From positions 17,446-81,445 of the forward strand of contig MU832231.1 in assembly GCA_029204225.1 (NCBI GenBank): a DNA stretch of 64,000 nt. The letters run 5' to 3'. Shown here in pieces: positions 12,845 to 22,900 of this stretch; position 1 is the first letter of the stretch, and the number at the start of each line of letters is the position of its first letter. Source of the stretch: Diphasiastrum complanatum. Its lineage: Eukaryota > Streptophyta > Lycopodiopsida > Lycopodiales > Lycopodiaceae. The notes under the pieces are model-generated. The model was given only the letters and a program-made list of their open reading frames with translations. It ran no database searches and was not told the origin of the DNA. Made by a program: the position numbers and the translations under genes.

Positions 12845-13437
12845 TCTAATTGATTTATCATTTTTATTTGTTTTTCAATCTTTTGTTTTCAATATTTAAT
12901 TGTTAAGTTTGTTTGGAAAAGACAAAAAAAAAAAAATGAAAAAAGACTGATGAGCAAAAGTCAAAAAGTCATCAGCAAGGAAAAATGAAGGACAATATTT
13001 TTGATGAAAAATGACTTATAAAATCACTGTTTTGGTCGTATGTGGCCTATACAGTATTAGAAACCTTCGTTGAGCTTTCAGACTGTACATCCACTTCAGA
13101 TATATCTATACTGAGTTGGGAAAAGGTTCTTTTCCAGAAAAAATCCTTTTTTTTGAGTCTGGCGAATGATCAGCAATATGCCATTTTGGGAACCTTCACC
13201 GAGCACCTTACTCTCCTTAGGAACCTTCGTTGACATGCTATATGGTCTTAAAATGTCAAAATTAGGTTCGCCATAGCTTCAGATCTTGAAAAACTGCATT
13301 TATGACAGTACTTGGATGAATAATCCTCTTGGGCGAAAGTTCATCCTTCACCAACCCTGGAAAACGTTCACCGAATAGGTTCAGAGCCTCACAAACCTTC
13401 GCCGAGATTTTTATAGCCTATTTTCACAGTATTGTAC
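12845..13437 (+). other. Spacer between gypsy pol and the 3' ORF with a repeated 13-nt word
   Basis: No open frame. A word of the form aaccttcgttgag recurs at 13062, 13191 (aaccttcaccgag), 13222 (aaccttcgttgac), 13363 (aacgttcaccgaa) and 13394 (aaccttcgccgag). This is too ordered for chance and lies just upstream of the extra ORF. A role in RNA packaging, splicing to a subgenomic RNA or transcription is possible but unproved. Confidence 0.7.
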
Positions 13438-16400
13438 ATGCCTGCAAATTTTTGTTTAGAACTGATCAGCCAAACTAGTATTCAGTGTGATGGACCCTCC
13501 AAATTCACCTATAAGTTGGCTGAATTCGATTCAGTCCTCACTTGTGCTAGTGAAGCTCTTGCCAATTTTTTCAGCAACCAAAGTCTTTCAAACTTTCTGG
13601 ATTGTTTTTTGTTATACACTCGCGCATCTTATTTTTTGTTTCTGATCGTAATGTCTTCCACATATACATCCCAGTCGCCTCGTTATACTATCCATCGTGA
13701 TGTCCCATCTGCAACAGATATCATGATACTTCCTAGCACAAGCATGGTCACTCAGTGGATGACCCTTGCGGAGCCTCTGCTTACTGCAATAAGTATTCAT
13801 GAGAGAGCCTTTTCAGGGAGAATTAATATGGATTTTATCACTCTTGCCTTCAGTACGTGGAAGGAGGAGAAATCCAAGTTTTACATCACCTTCCAGGGAG
13901 CCACACACAAGGTGAGCGTGACTAAGGCTGCCCTTGCTACCATAGGCATAGCGTCTGGTACCCAAGCCTCACCAAACCATAAGCAGGCCAAATAGGCTAT
14001 TAAGCCTTATATTGACCTTACAAATGATTTGCATTGGACCAATGATGACTACCTCCTAGATGCCATTACTGAGCCTGTCATACACGTTGCTGCCCAGCTC
14101 CTTAATAATTTTCTGATGGTTGGCAACCTCAGGAAAGACCGCATTCCTTCTCAAATCTTACATAGGATAGTTAAGTCATACGTCAAGATAGCCCAGGCCC
14201 CTCTCGAACCATATAATTGGTTCAAGATTGTTTCTCGTGAGCTCAAACGAGCCATTAAAAGCAATACCAAGCAACAGTTTGCTGCTGGCTCCTTGTTATC
14301 TCTCCTAGCGGTCTCACACCTTGAAAATAAAATCCATGGGTTTTGCCTGGATTCTGTGCTTTCGATTTGTGAAGAAGCATCGGCCGAGTCATCTCACCAG
14401 GCCTCCACTTCTCATAGTCGATGTCGTCCACGCAACGAGATCGTCATTCCTGACTCACCTTTCGCGTCACGACGTCGTACTAGGAATACATCGTCAGCAA
14501 CGTTTCAACCCCCTGTTGCTACTCGCACTGAACTTCCTATTCCTCCCACCTCTGATGCTTCCCTCGCCTCTGCTTCCACTCAAGGATAGTCTGTGACCAT
14601 CGGGCTACAATTCCATCACAGCTGCCCAGGCCGTCTCACCCCCGCACACAGAAGCTGTTTTCTCAAACACAGAGTATTTCATGATATGTTCGATGATTCC
14701 AACCCCCTTGAGGCCTCTGAAGTTTTTAAAATGCCCTAGAGCCTTGCGCCCTTTGAGCTCCAATCCCCTGGAAGAGGATTTGAACAGTTCTATGATACTA
14801 CTGCTGGTGTTGAGGATTAATTTCAACTACTCCAGCAACCACAAGTTGAAGTCGCACCAGCCACACTTCGGGTCGAGCAAGCTGTAAAATCAGCGAAGCA
14901 GTTTGACGTCATAGTGCTTGAGGGCTATGAAGAGGAAGATCTCTTTGAAGAAGAAGAGTTACAGGCACCTCTTCCACGCCAACCAAGGATAGTACCATCA
15001 GGTCCTTCTGCTACTACCACCTCCACAACACTAGATTCTGGTGATGCTCTCGGTTTGGTCTCAAGCCTTGCGCAAGTGATCCAGTCTATGCTGGATAAGA
15101 AAAAAGAAATGGAGCAACGAATCTCGGATATGGGATCAGAAAATACTTTTACCAGCCAAAAGATTATTCAGTTGGATGAAAAATTGAAGATCGCCAAGAA
15201 GCATGAAGAAAAATCCGAAGCTGAGAAGAAGACGACATAGCAACAGACTGATCGCCTCGAAAAATACGTCAGCTCACTACAGAATGCCCTGACAACCGCA
15301 CAAGATCAGGTGGACAAGGCCGTGCAAGATGCAAAGCAACAAGTGCAACTGCTACAAAGTCAACTGCATATGGTAGAGCAGGATCGCACTCGTCTCCAAG
15401 GTTAATTTGATGTGACCACCCTTGAGCATGATGCGTATCTCCAGACACAAATACCAGATCATCCGGTAACTCCGATGGAGATCGCATATTTGTTCAAAAA
15501 AGTTGAGACTTATGAAGTGGTTCTTTAGGGATTCCAAGGCCGCTTTGATAGATTCAAAGGAGCAGCTTCAACTGAGCTGGCAAGGGCTAAAACAACCATC
15601 AGTGCCTATGAAAAAGTTGTCACTCAGGTGTTGGAAGCTAGACCTCAAATCTCAGTACCGGTCATGCCGCAATTCTCCCCTCCGCACCAAGCTGCAGTAC
15701 CAATGGATACAGGGATGGATTCGGGCATGGACCAGGGTGGAGCCCCAGAAGTTGAAAAACAACAGCCCATTCCACAGGCAGTGCAAGCGGGTATTCAGAA
15801 GGCTAATCAACGTTGAGGTCCAGATTCAGAGTTTTTTATCGCAACATCTGCATGAGTCCTCGCGTGGTGGTTGGGTCCTTAAGTTTAAGACCTCTAAGAT
15901 AGAGGTCGACAAAGAATTGGATAAAATACCCCCATTGGGAGAGCAACCGAGAGTTACCATTTTTGAGAAAACTCTGAATCTATTAGGAGTTATGTGGCCA
16001 GCCCTCGCCAATTGCAGGTAGATCCATATTATGTACCGATGCTGCAAAGAAATAGGTGGAAGGATTTGGGGTTGCCAATGGATAAAATTACGATCCATAC
16101 ATCAAATTGGCCAATCATACATCAACCTTTCAGTTGGGACATATAAGTGGATTTCCACCGGGCCTTACATGCGTACCAGCAGGAGTACATACACTCTCCC
16201 GATCCGACAACGAGACAATCGACACTTTTTGCGAAAGACTTGACTCTTTTGGCATCAGTGGCAATGAGATGGGATGATTGCCTTCCTCCTTTGGCATTCG
16301 ATCCAAATAAGCCAATGGCCTCAGAGAATAGCAAGGATTAGCTGCCGATTGCTCGACTATATTTTCGTGCAGCAATGATGGGAGGCTCCTGGGAATCTTG

Positions 16401-16560
16401 CTTCACGTCTTGGACAATTTCAAAGTAGATTGCCGAAGCTCGTCGTTGTTTTTGGCCGTATAATTTGGATTTTAACACTACCCGACTTGATTTTATGGAA
16501 AAGGTACAGTATCATTTAATAAAGATTCGTCGCGAAGCCAATAAATGTCCCCAGTAACTA
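13438..16560 (+). pseudogene. Unidentified large 3' ORF of the gypsy element (coiled-coil protein)
   Basis: One reading frame (first base at positions of the form 3n+1) carries protein-like text from ATG 13438, or the better-placed ATG 13651, to 15816. The only interruptions are stop codons at 13993, 14587, 14737, 14818, 15238, 15403 and 15526, plus 15814. After a scrambled stretch (15820-15990) it resumes in the same frame to about 16560. The N-terminal ~300 codons form an alpha/beta-looking domain (KFYITFQGATHKVSVTKAAL, then WFKIVSRELKRAI). It is followed by a Ser/Arg/Pro linker, an acidic patch (EEEDLFEEEE) and about 200 codons of heptad-like coiled coil (LEKYVSSLQNALTTAQDQVD). The C-terminal part has VDPYYVPMLQRNRWKDLGLP and SVAMRWDDCLPPLAF. 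No signal peptide or membrane segment is visible, so an envelope role is not supported. The N-terminal domain resembles the plant-transposon-associated gag-like domains only in general pattern. Function unknown. Confidence 0.6.
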
Positions 16561-16593
16561 CATCTCGCAAGTGTCATGGGACCGCCACCAGTT

Positions 16594-16830
16594 TTGGTGG
16601 GGGATACTGTTGGAGGGTTTGCGGATGCCAAGGCAACCCTAACCCTAGTTAATAAGTGAGAGGGATTTGGCACCCTGCATGTCTAAGTCCACCCCGATGA
16701 TTAGTTGAAAGTCAATAAAAGGACTTTAGGCCTTTTTGCGGGACTTTTAATGTCGCTGGGCCATGTTCGTGTAGTTTATTTCAGTTGTTGACTTTCTTGG
16801 TAAAACATGACTTAAAGATGATCCAATGCA
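16594..16830 (+). repeat. Polypurine tract and start of 3' LTR of the gypsy element
   Basis: The purine-rich ggtgggggata ends at 16606 and is followed by TGTTGGAGGG from 16608, a normal PPT-LTR junction. The LTR text (gcggatgccaaggcaaccct and onward) can be followed to about 16830. After that the composition changes and no CA end or target-site repeat could be identified, so the right limit is a guess. Confidence 0.6.
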
Positions 16831-16968
16831 TGAACGATCTGTTAAATAGTTCTTTGCCACCAAACATGATTTGCAACAAACATATGAAAATTATGTTTAA
16901 TAAATAAATGATCCATGTTATCAAGTGCAAATCAAACTTAAATGACATATACAAATCAAATAAACAGT

Positions 16969-17625
16969 TTATATGACAACATACTTGAATGCTCGAATTC
17001 TTTTTTTCTGATTGCCGCTATGTGTAGATAAGTCATCAATATTCTTCATCGGTACTCTCTTTCTTTTTCTCTTCATCATTGTCTTATTGATAATTTTTAT
17101 ATCAACAGCAGATTTTAAACTCTCGGATCGCAACTTTTCCATGGATTCTAACATTTCTTGGTTTGATCCCCAAAGAGTAGTGACAGTAGCATTCAACTCT
17201 GACAGAGCATTTTTGAGTGCATTGTTTTTAGCATTAGTGTGTTGCACATAATGAAGCAATTGTTGATTTGCACGTTGCAATTGTTGATTAGCAAACTGTA
17301 ATTGTTGATTAAGACAAGATATGCTATGCATTCCAATATCACGCAACCTTTGACAATATCCAAGTAATCCGCTATTTCCTTCACATACATATCTAAGAAG
17401 ATGAGTTACGGACTTAAAATCTGGACACAAATGGGTAGCTGTATCATTAGGATAAATTGATCCATCCACCCACAAACCTATATTCATATGATTATTCATT
17501 CTCAATTCTCTAACTATTCTAGCAGCATTCTCTACAACTTTCGCATTTTTCTTAATAATTGGAGTGTATTTCATCTGAAGAGCAACATGCAAATGGAACA
17601 TTGCCATTGTTAAAGCTACAATCAT
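16969..17625 (-). CDS. Intact coiled-coil ORF of unknown function, 218 aa
   Basis: A true ATG at 17625 (minus) opens an uninterrupted 218-codon frame ending at 16969. The N-terminal 90 residues are globular-looking with MFHLHVALQMKYTPIIKKNA and MNIGLWVDGSIYPND. The middle contains a short tandem repeat (NQQLQFANQQLQRANQQLL, three NQQL units seven residues apart), which sets a heptad register, followed by more coiled coil (NALKNALSELNATVTTLW, EMLESMEKLRSES). Near the C-terminus a basic cluster KRKRKRVP looks like a nuclear localisation signal. I do not recognise the family. It could be the last exon of a spliced gene whose other exons lie to the right, or a transposon-carried gene. Its intactness among dead elements makes it worth noting. 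Confidence 0.45.
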   Translation of the reverse strand: MIVALTMAMFHLHVALQMKYTPIIKKNAKVVENAARIVRELRMNNHMNIGLWVDGSIYPNDTATHLCPDFKSVTHLLRYVCEGNSGLLGYCQRLRDIGMHSISCLNQQLQFANQQLQRANQQLLHYVQHTNAKNNALKNALSELNATVTTLWGSNQEMLESMEKLRSESLKSAVDIKIINKTMMKRKRKRVPMKNIDDLSTHSGNQKKRIRAFKYVVI

Positions 17626-17639
17626 GTAAATGAATCAAA

Positions 17640-18530
17640 CTACGGTAGATCAATATGAATAGATCTAGCATTCCTTACTTTTGTAATGTTTATGTCGCAT
17701 TGAAAAATCGCCCCGCCTCATATTTCACTATAAGCATACAGTGATTTCAAAAGTTCTGCCTCTCCCGCTTCAGTTTTTGCATTGAGCACACCAAGATTTT
17801 CAGTCTTAAAGTTGTAGTCCCGAATTTTGGAACGAGCATGAAGAGAAGTTATTACATCTCATGCTTAACTAACTATTGTCTGAAGCTAACCATACTAGTT
17901 AAACGTCGGGCAAGGCCAGAAACTCGGAAAACGGCGACCAGAAGTTACCGGTTTTCATTCTCTCTCTACGTAACCTCTCTCTAAAATGAAATTTCTTAAA
18001 GGGCCCATTTTGAGCCCATATTTTCCCTAGTGTAAGAACATTCCTTGTTTAGGGGTTTGTTAGGGCTAACATTTTAAAATTTAAAAAAAAAACGATATAG
18101 TGAAGTATGAGATAGAAGATATTACTCAGCGAGAGAGATAAAAGGGGAAGGAAAGAAGGGGGGAGGGGAGGTTGGAGAGGGAGAGAGAGAGAGAGAGAGG
18201 AAGGAGAGGTCTTTCTTAATGGTACCATATATTTTAGAAATTTTATGCTCAACCATTTGGATTTTTTTTTGCAACATGGCTTATTACCACTTGGACATTT
18301 TCAATAGTTGTCATATATACATGTTAAAATCAAAACAATAGGCCAAGATTAGGGTTTTCCCTTTTTTTTGTTTTGGGTGGGGGTTGGGGTGCTGTGTTTG
18401 GTGCTTGGGGTTTCACTCTTTTATTGAGGCGGCTCTCTTACTAGTACTACTGAGAGTCCGTAGTAAGTAGTAGTAATTCAGAACGAACTTGCTAATAAAG
18501 TTAAATTTCATCTTTTGCCACGGGATTCAG
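17640..18530. other. Intergenic; purine tract and G-rich run
   Basis: No gene seen. 18120-18205 is almost pure purine on the plus strand, with (GA)n at 18179-18200. 18375-18410 has GGG, GGGGG, GGGG and, after a 17-nt loop, GGGG, a possible G-quadruplex about 1.5 kb upstream of the next gene's ATG. Confidence 0.6.
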
Positions 18531-19680
18531 CGGGCTTACCCCTCCTGTCATTTTGCTGTCCGCTGTAAAACCCTTGGACCGTGGGTCCGTGACTGCACCA
18601 CCCGCCGGTCGTCCTTCCCACCCGGTTCCGTTACTCCTGTGACCGGTCCCTCCAAAAGAGCACGGGCCCCCAGAGGCCCTCTGCCCAGTGGGCCAACGCG
18701 ATCGAGGCAGTCCACCGGCACAGTCCGTCATCGCTCCAGCTCAGCACTTTATACCAGCTAGCCCCACCGGCTCCTACCGGTGGATCTCTGACGTCAGCCC
18801 GAGGCTCCCACGGGGGAACCGGTTGGGCCGGTGGCAGACGTAATCTAATAATTTTTGTTGGCAGAAACAAAATCCTTCAATATCGAGGAATCGACGATTA
18901 ATTAGCCAAATTAATTTATTTTTATTTATATAGATAAATATTTAGTTTATTGATTAATTATTTTGATTTCCAATTTTATTTTTTGTTTTTTATTTTTAGT
19001 GTTAATTTATTTTAATAATGTTTTTGGCGATGGCGGATTTCTCCTTCGAGCTGTCTGCTCACTGTCTCTCTTCTGTCTCCTGAGCTGACGATCCATCTCT
19101 CTTTCTCCTCTGCTGTTTGATCTTCATCTCACTGCCACACTCTGGCAGGCATGCTGAAGATCTAGAGTTTCTTTTCTTTTCATCAATTTTTCTCTGAGCT
19201 GCTACTATCAGTAGGTACCAGACTCTCAGTTAGCTGGGATTTTTTTTCTGTACTGCATGTGAGCTGAGGTTTTGTGTAGGAAGAGCTTACGCCTTAAACC
19301 CACCTCTATTTTCTCCTCATTCTCTTGCTCTTATATCACGGAAGCATCAACTGGTAGTCATCATAGTGGTTCTTGACTTCAATCTATGGTAGTTATCACT
19401 GCATATATAGCTGTTTTTAGCCTCTGATATTTGTTTATTGCTTGCCAGTTTAATTTATCATTTCGCGCATTTATTGCTTTGATCTCTCTCTCTCTCTCTC
19501 TCTCTCTCATACATATCACATTGTATATACAGAGTTTATATGTAGACTCCACCGAGCTCTGGCTACAGGTTACTTCATTATGTGAGACACAGTGAGAATC
19601 CGAGGATCCTTCTCCACTTTCTACAGTAAGCTTCTCTTCCGAGAAGCATTCTCTGTCTCTGTCTCTGTCTTGTGTGTGTG

Positions 19681-19711
<31 letters not shown>

Positions 19712-19929
19712 CACACACACAGTCTCAAACAATCTAATACAGTTCAAGTCGACTACCTGAAAGTTATGGCAACATAGCAACAGGTTACTTCATTCTGGGA
19801 GACACGGTGACAGTCGTTCTGGAGTAAGCTCTTCTAGCTAATAGCATTGTATTTTAGCATTTCTCAAATTGTTGATGAAACGACAGCTCATTCCATCCTT
19901 GAAGCTACGAAGCAGAAGCAGTAATAGAG
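18530..19929 (+). promoter_or_regulatory. Promoter and long CT-rich 5' leader of the DUF630/632 gene
   Basis: 18530-18850 is strongly GC- and CpG-rich compared with its surroundings, as in an unmethylated promoter. A perfect TGACGTCA palindrome (18789-18796), the bZIP/CRE-type site, lies here. An AT-rich stretch with tttatatagataaata (about 18925-18942) could serve as TATA box. Downstream the sequence becomes pyrimidine-rich, with (TC)n at 19483-19508 and 19680-19707, as often in plant 5' leaders. A 17-codon upstream ORF begins at ATG 19030 and stops at 19083. A leader intron is possible but could not be placed. Confidence 0.55.
19030..19083 (+). other. Upstream ORF, 17 codons
   Basis: ATG at 19030, in the gcgATGGCG context that is good for plant initiation, opens a 17-residue frame (MADFSFELSAHCLSSVS) ending with TGA 19081-19083. 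If the transcript starts upstream of it, this uORF would reduce translation of the main frame. Whether it is in the mRNA is not known. Confidence 0.35.
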
Positions 19930-22900
19930 ATGGGCTGTGCAAACACGAAAATCGACAACGAAGAGAATGTGGCGAGGTGCAGAAATCGCAAGCGCTTCAT
20001 GAAGCAGGCTGTTGCATCAAGGCACGCTTTAGCTGCTGCCCACATTGCCTACATATACTCTCTCAAAAACATAGGAGCAGCATTTCGGCAGTTTGCAGAT
20101 TCAGACGTTAAAGGGTGCAGATCGCCTATCCCATCTCTGCTCAAAACGTCCTCCGAGCCTCTCCCACCTCCAACACCGTTGTTTCTCCGCTATCCCTCCC
20201 CCCCTGCTACTCCCATTCACCGCTCAGTCAGTCTCCCAGCTCTCAGGCTTCAGAATGGAGCCCCGTCTCCTGATAAGAGCAAGCTGCTCTCTCCCCCAGC
20301 TAGTCTTCCAGAAGAGGACGACGACGAAGAGCATAAGGACTATCTCTATGGAGATGCTCAGCCTCCACCGCCGCCCACACTTGCTGCTGCTGCAGCTCCT
20401 CCTCCTCCTCCAGCTCCCAGATCCTTCACCTGGGATTTCACAGACTTCTTCCGCCCAGCAGAGCCGTCCTTGCACCTTCAGGAAATGAGGAAGAGCAAGC
20501 AGATGCAGGAAGCAATGGAAGAGCAGAATGGAACCGCTGACTATAGCCCTGCACCATATCCAGAGCATGGAGAGCACAATGACATATATGGGGATGACCA
20601 GACTGAGAATGATAGATACATGCACTCCGAGAATGATAGATATATACAGACTGAGAATGATAAATATATGATGTCGGAGGGGAGCAGCCCTGACAATGTG
20701 ATTGTGAAAAGCGAAGTGGTGAATGAGCTAGTGTGCCTGGACAGGAGGGAGATGGCCCTTGTGCCATCTTTGAGAACAGGGACAGAGCTGGTGGATGTGC
20801 TGAAGGTGGTGGATGACTGGTTCCTCAAGGCTCATGAGAGTGGCAAGGATGTTGGGCGATTGCTGGAGGCTCTCAGAATTCAATATCACTCCAACTTTAT
20901 CAAACCAAAAGGTCTACCTTGAATCGCTGTCAGATATAATAGCAATCTAAACTATATAGTCCTGTTTCCTGCTGCAAAGACATGCATTTTTTGCTTTCTA
21001 TGTCTCTGGTCAGTTTGATTTGACCCTTGCAATCTCTGATCTTTTAACTTTTCGCCTCTGTCGAAATGCGAAAGGTGAATATACTACATTGTTTTGAGAG
21101 TTCTATTCTGGACGAAGACCTAGATCACTCGGAATCTGTGCAATTATGTCTCTTCTCTTTAACTTTGTGATGGGATCAGAAAGTTTTCAACTTTCATGGT
21201 AACAACCTGGCTTTGACTGTGTACAAACGTATAAAAATATAGATTACGCTAAGTGATGAAAATCAAAGAGCAACTTGCATACTTTGGAAAGTAAGGTGTT
21301 TATCATAACAGACCTAAAAACTTGTTGTATATTTGAAACTCTGCATCAAAGAAGGAAAATATGGTAGCCATCCATGACAATACATTGAATGGTTTTTGAG
21401 GGCCTTAAGAGCGGGGCCCACCTACATTTAGTATGAGGTTAATTAGTCACCGGATAGCCTAATAGCTAAGGCAGATGGTGGACTCACCTGCAATTAGCGG
21501 ATTTCATTCAGCTAAATTAAAGTGCTAGTGAGTTTAGTAACCTGCTCTGAATTTTTGAGGACGGAACGTACTATTACAGTAAAAAGAAATTCAAACATGT
21601 TATACTAAAAAGAAAAACCAGAAACCATCAGAATTTTAAGCCACATGATGATGGTAGTCTTGCAAACTTTCTTATCAGACTATGAATTTTCTGAAAATTC
21701 ATTAGTTCAACAGTGAGAAAATTGCAGAATGTAATGTTGGACTGTTCCCTTGTCAATTTGCACTTTCAGAAACCTTCTGACACAAAACTTCCAGCCATGA
21801 TGCAAGGATGAATAAGCGATTGACAGCACCAAAACACCTTTGGAAGTCAGCTGTTGAGATCAATGAATGTTTTTGCAAAATAACTTACTAGAAAGTCAGA
21901 ATAGAAAAAGACACCTTCTGACACACAATTGGCGAACAATTTTATAGAAAGTCAGAATAAAAAATAATTAACATACTTTTTTCAATACATACTGAAAGAA
22001 ATTTTTTCTTTTGCTCGTTCCGGCAACACATTAGCTCACAGATTTATGGAGACCTCCTGAGGTCTTTAGCTAATGGGTTGAGCATGGGCATCTTGCCAGG
22101 TCAAGCAAAAGAGTGTGCCATTGATTAACTTGTTTTCTTGTTTCAGAAACCTTTAACCATGCCTCTTAACAAAAAACTTATGGGGCCTGTTAGTGCACCT
22201 GGACCCAGTAGGTACAGTAATGGGTGTGCTCTGATTTTAAATGGGGCCTGAATCTCAGTTAAAACTCTTCCGAGTTTTATTAATGGTGCACTAACTATTG
22301 GCTGCACTAATGTGGATGGGGCCCCTATAAGTGTCCATTCAAAGTAGCATCAAAGAAAATCTCAGATGCTGTATTCCTTCCAACTGTTGTTTAGCTTAAT
22401 GATTATCTAGATACCCTTTAACCCTATCTATACATGAGGGCAATGCAATAACACTTCACAGAACCTAGTCAAGGTATGATACAAATGAGTTTGATGAATG
22501 AGATTTTGGCATGCACCAAGGGGAAAAGGCAAGTCAGAATCCCACGTTGCTAGAAGTTTGATGGACAAAGAATTGGAGAATGATAGGTTAATTGTCAGCT
22601 TTTTCCGATGCATCAGGATTTTTATATCCTTAAATGCGTGGAGGATGGAATCTGGATGGTAAGGCTCCAAGCTTATACAGTGAAAAGGCTGTCATGCATG
22701 ATGCAACAAGCAAAAAAATTTGTAAATATTGTTCGTCAGATTTATTAAATTGCTTGGAAGTTGACATACAAGCGAAACAAAAAAGCTTCAAAATTCAGAA
22801 ATTAAACTTGTGCTATCCATTTTAAAATATTCAGAGGTAGCAGTTCTATGATTTGTTAAGGGAAAAAATACTAAAAGTTTAGAACTTCTTCAATAAGACT

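Larger units (their letters stand above)
7700..16830 (+). mobile_element. Large Ty3/gypsy element with an extra ORF after integrase (5' truncated, decayed)
   Basis: In order: end of gag with several CCHC-like knuckles (7725-8270), protease (about 8890-9185), RT and RNase H (about 10140-11310), integrase (11580-12844), a 590-bp spacer, a ~3.1 kb frame of unknown function (13438-16560), a polypurine tract and the start of a 3' LTR (16608). The 5' LTR and most of gag are gone, cut at the junction with a minus-strand copia fragment. Gene order PR-RT-RH-IN identifies Ty3/gypsy. There is no chromodomain. The integrase type (RYIIVATDYMTKWVEA) and the ORF after pol suggest the Tat/Athila side of the family, which is an inference. 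Many stops and several frameshifts mean the copy is dead. Confidence 0.85.

Noticed and set aside
13438-16560. Calling the gypsy third ORF an envelope gene
   Set aside because: Only the position fits; no signal peptide, membrane span or furin-type site could be seen.
18489-18870. Open frames in the GC-rich block upstream of the DUF630/632 gene
   Set aside because: GC-rich sequence lacks AT-rich stops by chance; frames on both strands overlap and neither shows domain-like text. Better read as a promoter.
19592-19777. Frames across the 5' leader of the DUF630/632 gene
   Set aside because: They depend on TC and AC microsatellites and are not conserved-looking.
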